Source: Cesiribacter sp. SM1 (GTDB taxonomy: Bacteria; Bacteroidota; Bacteroidia; Cytophagales; Cyclobacteriaceae). From it: a DNA stretch of 32,025 bases. This document shows, piece by piece, positions 26,150 to 32,025 of this stretch; the stretch's first letter is position 1; each line of letters begins with the position of its first letter. Location: contig NZ_JAHXBU010000011.1 in the NCBI RefSeq assembly GCF_020178975.1, forward strand, positions 1-32,025. Direction: 5' to 3'. Below the pieces are notes generated by a model. The model was not told the origin of the DNA. It saw nothing but the letters and a program-made list of their open reading frames with translations, and did no database searches. Position numbers and translations under genes: made by a program.

Positions 26150-27088
26150 TTGACAGAGCTATTCATCTGCTTGGATGATTTCTGCCTGGCTCTTGAAGAA
26201 TGGAAAAGGCGCCAACCAAAGTTCCAGTATTCTGTCACAAATCATCCTTCGCTGAATGATAGTGAATTGCTGACGATCCTGGCCTTTTACCAGTTCTCTG
26301 GCTACAAATGCTTTCACCGGGTCGCCGGGCGATACTACTATGGGCACTATGTGAGCATAAGCCTTAGGAGCTACTTTCCACAGTTGGTCAGCTATGAACG
26401 ATTTGTAGCTTTGATTCCCCGTCTACTACCTGGCCTGTATGTCTTCCTCAAATGGAGAACTCTACTTTCCCAGCGCATGGGCTGGTATATTGTAGATTCT
26501 AAACCACTGCCCGTGTGCCATAACAGAAGAATTCACAGTAACAGAGTCTTTGAGACACAGGCTAAAAGAGGTAAAAGCTCTATGGGCTAGCGCCCCGGGC
26601 AGGTTTTATGGATTCAAAGCATACTTGATCATTAATTAGGTGGGGAAAATCATCAACCCCGGCGGCGGACCGCTTTGTCTTCATCCCAGGTAATCTGGCA
26701 GATAATAATCAGGGTGTGCTCAAGTATTTATTTGCTGGCCTGATAGGCAAGTGCTTTGGAGACAAAGACTAACATGACAGCCCTCTTTGAAGAGTTTTAC
26801 CAAAAAGGTCTGCAACTCATTACTAAGGTCAGAGCCAATATGAAAAACAAGCTACTGCTTCTTGAAGATAAGCTCAAACTTAGAAAAAGAGCAGTTGTTG
26901 AATCCGTCAATGATATCCTCACTTCTGTCTTTGATCTGGAGCACACCCGTCATAGAAGTTCAGTCAATGCAATGGCCCATATGCTGGCAGCTTTGACTGC
27001 TTATTGCTTCTATGAGGGTAAACCTTCTGTTTTTCTCCCTGAAAATCAGCCCCTATTGCTGCAAAGCAAAGTTTTAATGGCTGCCTAA
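26150..27088 (+). pseudogene. IS982-family transposase, multiply disrupted
   Basis: The first frame (TTG at 26150) gives MTELFICLDDFCLALEEW through WYIVDSKPLPVCHNRRIH to RGKSSMG. This is the IS982 N-terminal half with the first catalytic Asp. A 13-nt insertion beginning with TAG (26588-26600) follows. The next frame reads FYGFKAYLIIN, then TAG at 26637-26639, then VGKIIN. A 16-nt GC-rich insertion (26658-26673) shifts frame again. FVFIPGNLADNNQG to CFGDKD follows, and one extra base at about 26771 moves to the last frame (LTALFEEFYQKG-like to RKRAVVESVND), ending at 27088. At least four lesions make it inactive. It lies between the FAD oxidoreductase and ppk1. Confidence 0.9.
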
Positions 27089-27392
27089 TCCATAATTCAC
27101 GTTAAATACAAACAGGCATCGGCCAACCCGAAATAGCTTTAACAGTCCTGACCCGGAACAATTCTACCTTGCACAGCCCAATAGAGGGTAGCGCATCAGA
27201 TGTAAGGCTGTCTTAGGCTAGGCGAATCGCGACATGGTAAAAGGTAAAAGCTTTCCGGTTGAGGAAAACTACAAAGACCAGTGGTACGACAAGGTAGTGA
27301 AGGGGAAATTTAAGGCTACTTTTGAATTTCCAGTAAGGTTTATCGGCAAAAACAGGGGATTTGCCGACTACATGATGTTTAGGAACAAGAAT
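27089..27392. other. intergenic region with a doubtful small ORF
   Basis: This is the gap between the IS relic and the ppk1 stop. A plus-strand ORF from the ATG at 27234 (65 codons, to 27431) overlaps the 3' end of ppk1 by 39 bp. Its middle (KFKATFEFPVRFIGKNRGFADYM in sense) looks protein-like, but I recognise no family. It may be the remnant of a gene cut when the element inserted. Confidence 0.3.
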
Positions 27393-29459
27393 TTACACTC
27401 CCCGAAGCTTTTTGTAGATAGCCTGCTGTGATTGAATCCTGCGGCCCGAGATCTTTACCGGCACATTTTGCAAATTAGCATCAAGCTCAACCGCCTGCAT
27501 ATTATCCCTTAACTGAAGGTTTATCAATTCCAGTAACTCTGCTTTAAGCCGCTCGTCATAAAGGGGAAAGCAAACTTCGACACGTTTATGTATGTTGCGG
27601 TTCATCCAATCGGCTGATCCCAGAAATAGATCGTTTCTTCCTCCATTTTGGAAGACATACACGCGTCCGTGCTCCAGATAACGGTCAACAATCCTTCTTA
27701 CGGTTATATTTTCGCTCATCCCTTCAACGCCCGGCACCAGGCAACAGATGCCCCGTATGATCAATTGTATCTGCACACCGGCAGTAGAGGCTTCGTAAAG
27801 CTTGCTGATCAGCACCCGCTCTTCCAGGTTATTCAGCTTAATAATAATTCCGGCCGCTTTGCCCATCCGCGCATGGTCGATTTCCCTTTCAATGAGTTCC
27901 AGCAGCCTTTCCTGGAGGTTAAATTGCGCAATGAGCAGATGCTTACCGTTAAGCTTGTTCTTCCGGATCTCTTTACTTTGTAAGTAGAGAAAGAGCTGTT
28001 TTACTTCCTTTAACATTTCCTGCTGTCCGGTAAGCAACACATGATCGGTGTAGAAGCGGGCGGTGCTTTCATTGAGGTTGCCAGTCGCCAAAAGCCCCAG
28101 ATAGAAAGATTGCTGCTCCTTCTCAATTTCTATCAGGGCAACTTTTGCGTGTACCTTCAATTCATTTCTTGTATACAGCACCTGAACGCCAGCCTGCTTC
28201 ATCTTCTTTGCCCATTTCAGGTTATTGGCCTCATCGAATCTTGCTTTCAATTCTACCACTACTACCACTTTTTTGCCATTATGTGCTGCAGTGATTAGTG
28301 CATTTACAATCTTTGAATCACTTGCTACCCGGTACAGGGTAATATAAATGCGGGCTACCTCAGGCCGAATGGCTGCTTCATTGAAAAAGCGCAGCACTGG
28401 ATCGTAGGCATGGTAAGGTGTGTGCAGTAAAAGATCTTCCCTGGCAATCCTATCCAGCAGAAAGGGTTCAGTGATCACCTGTTGAACAGGCAGCCACTTT
28501 TGATAATACAGTCTTGGGTGTTTAACCGAAAAGGCTCTCAGGTCCCTGAGGTTATGATACCTCCCTCCTTCCATAACCACTGCTCTCTCTAATCCGAAAG
28601 TATCCAGCAAGCGATTAACAGCCCCTTCCGGTAGCCCTGGTTCATACAGCAAGCGGGTGGCAAGGCCCATATCTCGCTTCAATAACTGCTTTTCAATGGC
28701 CGCTGCCACGTCCTCCTCATATATCTCATCCAGCCCTAGTTCTGCATCGCGGGTAACTTTAAAACTATAGCTACCCTCCACCTTCAGATTTGTCAGGAGG
28801 TGGAGGTGAGCCTTCACGATATCATCCAGAAAAACTATGTATTGCTGCTTTCCCAGCGTCAGTTCAAAAAACCGGCTGAGTTCATTTGTTGGAATGTTCA
28901 CCAGCAGTACTTGCTCTTTCTGGTCCTGATCCTGCCCGCATACAGCCAGATATAGCTGATTATTCTCAGGGAAGAAAGTTGCTTTGTGCTTGTGGAGCAC
29001 TACTGGTTTCAAAAAAGCCAGCACATAGGTAAAAAAATAGCGCTTTAGCTGCGGCATGATTGCCTCTGGCAGAGGCTTTCCATAAATGAAATGAATGCCC
29101 CATTTTTCCAACTCCGGAACCAGCTTATGCAGGCTTTGCCCAAAACGGACCTGTTGCTGTGCAATCAGATCTTTAGCCCTTGCAGCTATATCTTTATGCT
29201 TTTCTGTCGCAGCTTCTCCTAACTTATTTCTCTTATGGAGCTTATGCAGGGCAGTAAGCGCAGGCATCCGTACGCGATAAAACTCATCCAGGTTAGAGGA
29301 GTAGATCGACAGAAAATTCATTCGCTCCATCAGGGGGGTAGTCGTTCGCTCAGACTCCATCAGCAACCTTTCGTTGAAGGAAAGCCAGCTTAGGTCCCGG
29401 TCGAAAAAGTATTCGGCCTCCGCTGGTGATATTGTCTTGTTAGGATTATGCTGCATCAT
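27393..29459 (-). CDS. ppk1: polyphosphate kinase 1
   Basis: 688 aa, the normal Ppk1 length. The N-terminal domain opens with FFDRDLSWLSFNERLL and SIYSSNLDEFYRVRM, both diagnostic. The two phospholipase-D-like catalytic domains are intact: the autophosphorylated His at about 437 (ELKVHAKVALIE), and the second His in VDRYLEHGRVYVF, with FLGSADWMNRNIHKRVEV behind it. The enzyme makes polyphosphate from ATP reversibly. It is the last gene of a minus-strand cluster; its start overlaps the stop of a small membrane protein by 14 bp, which suggests translational coupling. The start is ATG at 29459 or the adjacent second ATG at 29456. Confidence 0.97.
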   Translation of the reverse strand: MMQHNPNKTISPAEAEYFFDRDLSWLSFNERLLMESERTTTPLMERMNFLSIYSSNLDEFYRVRMPALTALHKLHKRNKLGEAATEKHKDIAARAKDLIAQQQVRFGQSLHKLVPELEKWGIHFIYGKPLPEAIMPQLKRYFFTYVLAFLKPVVLHKHKATFFPENNQLYLAVCGQDQDQKEQVLLVNIPTNELSRFFELTLGKQQYIVFLDDIVKAHLHLLTNLKVEGSYSFKVTRDAELGLDEIYEEDVAAAIEKQLLKRDMGLATRLLYEPGLPEGAVNRLLDTFGLERAVVMEGGRYHNLRDLRAFSVKHPRLYYQKWLPVQQVITEPFLLDRIAREDLLLHTPYHAYDPVLRFFNEAAIRPEVARIYITLYRVASDSKIVNALITAAHNGKKVVVVVELKARFDEANNLKWAKKMKQAGVQVLYTRNELKVHAKVALIEIEKEQQSFYLGLLATGNLNESTARFYTDHVLLTGQQEMLKEVKQLFLYLQSKEIRKNKLNGKHLLIAQFNLQERLLELIEREIDHARMGKAAGIIIKLNNLEERVLISKLYEASTAGVQIQLIIRGICCLVPGVEGMSENITVRRIVDRYLEHGRVYVFQNGGRNDLFLGSADWMNRNIHKRVEVCFPLYDERLKAELLELINLQLRDNMQAVELDANLQNVPVKISGRRIQSQQAIYKKLRGV

Positions 29460-29616
29460 ATTTAGAAGCGATAAAAAATAGAATCACGGAAAGCACCAGA
29501 CAGAATACAAATACTGAGTAGGCAATGTTTAGCCTGGGGTACTCTGCAATTAAAACTATGCCCTGATGGTGCACATACAACAGGAGGCTTGAGTAGTGCA
29601 ATTTCTGATAAAGCAT
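29446..29616 (-). CDS. small single-pass membrane protein between the cyclase and ppk1
   Basis: 56 aa, ATG at 29616 to TAA at 29446-29448. The N-terminal half is polar with aromatic and His residues (LYQKLHYSS, YVHHQG). The C-terminal half is one strong membrane segment (YSVFVFCLVLSVILFFIA), ending SKYDAA. No family is recognised. Support for a real gene is the position: it starts 48 bp after the ferredoxin-cyclase gene and its stop overlaps the ppk1 start by 14 bp in another frame. It also fills a space that would otherwise be empty. It may anchor or modulate a neighbour, but that is inference. Confidence 0.6.
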   Translation of the reverse strand: MLYQKLHYSSLLLYVHHQGIVLIAEYPRLNIAYSVFVFCLVLSVILFFIASKYDAA

Positions 29617-29664
29617 AGTATTAGCCTGGAAATGGTGCTGCTAAGTGCCGCATAAGGGCTCACC

Positions 29665-30612
29665 TTACACCAGCTGTGCATATGCTTTGCCAAGCAACCT
29701 GACTGTTTGCTGTTTTACAAGATCTTTTAACCTCACAGTGGCAATGGCGGCATCAGCTGGTCGTGCCTTCAGAAGTTTATATGCTTCTTCAGATACTACA
29801 AAACTGTTGTTCAGCTGTTTGGTAGCGTTTTGCAGCCGGGCAGCAACATTTACCGGAGGCCCCATCGCTGCTAAATTATTATTGAGGCCGAGTCCCCTGT
29901 TTCCAATAATAACTTTCCCCACATGCAGGCCCATGCCTACCTCAATATAATGGTCGAAGAAAACCTTCAGGTACTTTTCATTAAAGATTTCCACATCCTT
30001 TAAAATTGCCATCCCCGCATCCACTGCTGCCTGGGTTGCATTATGTAAATTCCCCTGAATTCCAAAAACAGCATATAAACTATCTCCGCCGGTTTCCAGG
30101 ATCTTTCCGTCATAATCTTCCTCGACGTTTTTTCGAAATAACTTAAACAAACGGCGCAGGATGTGCATAACATCGAAAGGCAGCTGTTTTGACATGAAGA
30201 AGGTAAAATTCCTGATATCGAGAAAAAAAAGTGCCAGTTCCCGTTCCCGCCCTATTTCTTTGATTTCATCTCTTTCTTCCTCACTGATGTAAAGGCCAAC
30301 ATCACCATCGTCGCGAATGATACGGTGCATGGTTACAGGCTCTCCTAATACGCGAGTCTGACAGGCAAGCCTTATCCCCTCCGGAAACTGCATTATTTTT
30401 CTAAGCTCCAGTTCGCGGCGTGTAGGTGGGCTGAGAAATTCTGTTCCCTGGTAAATAAGCACACGGCATGTAGAGCAATTTCCGCGGCCACCACATACAT
30501 GATAGTGTTGGATACCAGCAGCTAAAGATGCTTTGAGGATGGTTTGGCCCTTTAGAATCTTCACCTGTTGTTCCCCGCAAAACCCTATATTAAATTCTTG
30601 TTTATTCTCCAT
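29665..30612 (-). CDS. [2Fe-2S] ferredoxin-class III nucleotide cyclase fusion
   Basis: 315 aa, no signal or membrane segment, so cytoplasmic. Residues 5-95 are a ferredoxin with cluster cysteines 40, 46, 49 and 84; the C-x5-C-x2-C spacing is adrenodoxin-like. Residues about 125-305 are a class III cyclase. Metal Asp132 (FLDIRNFT) and Asp177 (GGDSLYAVFG) and the transition-state pair Asn255/Arg259 (VNVAAR) are present, so it should be active as a homodimer. The two base-selecting positions are Glu173 (where adenylate cyclases have Lys) and Ala248 (where they have Asp/Thr). Glu there is the guanylate-cyclase pattern, so the product may be cGMP. It sits in a cluster with ppk1. Confidence 0.9.
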   Translation of the reverse strand: MENKQEFNIGFCGEQQVKILKGQTILKASLAAGIQHYHVCGGRGNCSTCRVLIYQGTEFLSPPTRRELELRKIMQFPEGIRLACQTRVLGEPVTMHRIIRDDGDVGLYISEEERDEIKEIGRERELALFFLDIRNFTFFMSKQLPFDVMHILRRLFKLFRKNVEEDYDGKILETGGDSLYAVFGIQGNLHNATQAAVDAGMAILKDVEIFNEKYLKVFFDHYIEVGMGLHVGKVIIGNRGLGLNNNLAAMGPPVNVAARLQNATKQLNNSFVVSEEAYKLLKARPADAAIATVRLKDLVKQQTVRLLGKAYAQLV

Positions 30613-30712
30613 TGAATTTAAGTTAAAGCGTGAGATACGATTTACTGTTTATACTAGAATGCCCGACCCTTGCATCAATGTACAGATGTTTCAGCTCATA
30701 ACTGGTTTTCCT

Positions 30713-31480
30713 TTACACACCCTTGACAGTACTATTGAACACGTAACGCCGGGCAACATAGGCTGCTTTCTTTTCCTGCTCAATAGCAGCCTGGCATTTG
30801 GCTGATGTATAGACTGCTTCGTTCTTAGGAAAAAGAAATATTAATAAGAACACCATGCAACTCCCAAACTCCAGCAGTTCAGCTCCCTTCCCTTCAGTAA
30901 CCACATTCGTCATGAGCAGGATGCCAACAAATGCTCCTATCTGGTAAGCCCGTGGAATGGGTATTCCCAATAGCTGGTCAATAACATTGGCAAAGGCAGC
31001 GGAACGTTTATAAGCCAGGGGAAATACCAGCAAATAAAGGGCGACAGCAATAAACAACAGTTTTGAAAAGATGATCTTATTGACTTTATGTTCGTTCACC
31101 AGCATGTTATGAACATTGGTCTCCCCTTGGGCATTATGTTTCAGGAAGAACTCCGGACTCTCAGTACTTAAGATACGCTGACCCCAGCTAATCTCTTCTC
31201 CTGCACCGAAGAGTGCCAAGGCACCCATAAGGAACAACATTAGCTTAAACCACTTTCCCTTCTCATTCCGCAGGCGCAGGAATCTGCCAAACATCAACAC
31301 ACTTATTCCCAGCAGGGCAAGAAAGGTAAGGTTCTCAATAAAGCCATCTTCCTGCACGTACACCTCCCTGAACAACTCAGGATCCAGGAAAGAGAACAGC
31401 ACACCGATAAACACCAGTAAAAATGCACTCCCCCCCACAAACAGCGTCACAAATAATCTTAATTCACGATTTGTTTCCAT
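30713..31480 (-). CDS. conserved polytopic membrane protein with EEISWGQR motif
   Basis: 255 aa from the ATG at 31480 (METNRELRL). An upstream in-frame ATG at 31516 adds only 12 residues. About six to seven hydrophobic segments are visible (for example TLFVGGSAFLLVFIGVLF, LTFLALLGISVLMFG, LMLFLMGALALFG). Conserved-looking polar blocks are EDGFIENLT, GAGEEISWGQRIL and NAQGETNVHN. These three blocks recur in a widespread bacterial membrane family whose function I do not know. The many acidic and His residues near membrane edges could form a metal or catalytic site. It is the first gene of the minus-strand cluster, 100 bp upstream of the ferredoxin-cyclase gene. Confidence 0.75.
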   Translation of the reverse strand: METNRELRLFVTLFVGGSAFLLVFIGVLFSFLDPELFREVYVQEDGFIENLTFLALLGISVLMFGRFLRLRNEKGKWFKLMLFLMGALALFGAGEEISWGQRILSTESPEFFLKHNAQGETNVHNMLVNEHKVNKIIFSKLLFIAVALYLLVFPLAYKRSAAFANVIDQLLGIPIPRAYQIGAFVGILLMTNVVTEGKGAELLEFGSCMVFLLIFLFPKNEAVYTSAKCQAAIEQEKKAAYVARRYVFNSTVKGV

Positions 31481-31878
31481 GATTATAAAAATTTTTCCAG
31501 TACATAATTCGCGCATACCCTTTAGGCTTAAAACAGATTGCCAGTAGTAGGCCTAAAGTGGCATTACAGCTCAATAGCTGTACTTGTATAATGTTAGGAG
31601 TTAATAAGCTTCCCTCCTCCAATTCACCTTTGAAAGGCCTGAATACTTTAGGGAGTAAAAAGGATATCGGCCTGCAGACCGGGGTTGAGCGCATCCTCAG
31701 CTAAAAAATGAAATACAGATTCCGATATCCTGTTTTCTCCAGCTTTGTCAGGTCATTGATTAATCAAGTCCGGTATGGTTATCTAACTATCCGGAAAGAG
31801 CCTTTCTCCCAGGACCTGTTTCTAACCCTATACAAGCAGCTCTTAACCTGATTGTCGATTCTTCAAAACCGCTTGCCT
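31481..31878. other. intergenic region upstream of the membrane protein gene
   Basis: About 400 bp without a recognisable gene. It must hold the promoter of the cluster that reads leftward, but no TAnnTTTG match was found by eye. It contains the inverted repeat at 31661-31731. Confidence 0.4.
31661..31731. repeat. 10-bp inverted repeat in the intergenic region
   Basis: AGGATATCGG (31661-31670) and CCGATATCCT (31722-31731) are exact inverted copies with a 51-bp spacer. Each arm contains the palindrome GATATC. They may be paired regulator sites or a relic of a small repeat; no function is assigned. Confidence 0.4.
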
Positions 31879-32025
31879 CTATACAGCTAGCTTCATCGTA
31901 TCTTCCCGAAGTGATTTTAAAGCAGCAGACCATGCAATGACCTGATCAAGCATTAGTTTCAGTTGCGTTTCATGATCAGCAGTTGGACGGAAGGTGGTAT
32001 ACCCTTCAAAATCCGTAAAAAGGGA
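31879..32025 (-). CDS. C-terminal end of a probable NAD(P)H-dependent FMN reductase-type flavoprotein
   Basis: The last 48 codons and the stop (31879-31881) lie in the window; the start is beyond the right edge. The reading TDFEGYTTFRPTADHE, then LMLDQVIAWSAALKSLRED, resembles the C-terminal helix of flavodoxin-like NADPH:FMN reductases (MLD-x-x-x-W-x-x-ALK). The coding call is good. The family call is tentative because no cofactor-binding segment is visible. Confidence 0.55.
   Translation of the reverse strand, partial: SLFTDFEGYTTFRPTADHETQLKLMLDQVIAWSAALKSLREDTMKLAV

Larger units (their letters stand above)
26010..27115 (+). mobile_element. IS982-family insertion sequence relic (ends approximate)
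   Basis: The element is defined by the transposase remnant. The ends are not certain. A string near the left (TAAGCGTGAGATT, from about 26002) and the inverted sequence at the right (TTAACGTGAATT, about 27096-27107) look like diverged terminal repeats, but no target duplication was found. Confidence 0.5.

Noticed and set aside
27234-27431. Plus-strand 65-codon ORF beside the IS982 relic
   Set aside because: It overlaps the ppk1 3' end on the opposite strand, has no ribosome site or recognised family, and is preceded directly by a stop. At most it is a gene remnant.

Overview
The window reads as a Bacteroidota chromosome, most like a Cytophagales-type environmental polysaccharide degrader. 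The evidence is a SusC/SusD pair, secreted CAZymes with lipoprotein or Sec signals, TAnnTTTG-type promoter candidates, an IS982-family relic and moderate GC. Species cannot be fixed from the sequence alone.

Left edge (1-1339): the N-terminal part of an SDR oxidoreductase runs off the window. It is divergent from an HxlR-type regulator gene broken by a frameshift and a nonsense codon. About 600 bp without a recognisable gene follow.

Central locus (1340-20710): a pectin-type polysaccharide utilisation locus. Reading in the minus direction from the divergent LacI-family regulator: aldo/keto reductase, FucP-type symporter, a lactonase-dehydrogenase fusion, SusC, SusD, a strong terminator, then GH95, GH43, GH28 and PL1. 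The outer-membrane SusCD pair and the secreted enzymes would cut homogalacturonan or rhamnogalacturonan and strip side-chain sugars. The released 6-deoxy- or L-hexose would enter by FucP and be oxidised by the aldo/keto reductase, lactonase and dehydrogenase. Two details point to L-galactose as well as, or instead of, L-fucose: a Thr at the GH95 specificity position, and close resemblance of the dehydrogenase half to L-galactonate-5-dehydrogenase (LgoD). The end product would then be D-tagaturonate, which is also an intermediate of galacturonate breakdown. This is inference. Three tandem 12-bp operator-like units lie in front of the LacI gene.

Middle (20711-25787): a gene-poor stretch holding a probable frameshifted small secreted protein and a decayed ORF; an unknown 156-aa protein; a NarL-type response regulator convergent with, and overlapping, a sensor histidine kinase; and an FAD-dependent amine-oxidase/desaturase-like protein 4 bp upstream of the kinase.

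Right part (25788-32025): a badly decayed IS982-family element with two GC-rich insertions. Then comes a minus-strand cluster of a polytopic membrane protein, a [2Fe-2S] ferredoxin-class III nucleotide cyclase fusion, a previously easy-to-miss 56-aa membrane protein, and polyphosphate kinase Ppk1. The C-terminus of a probable FMN reductase-type protein lies at the right edge.
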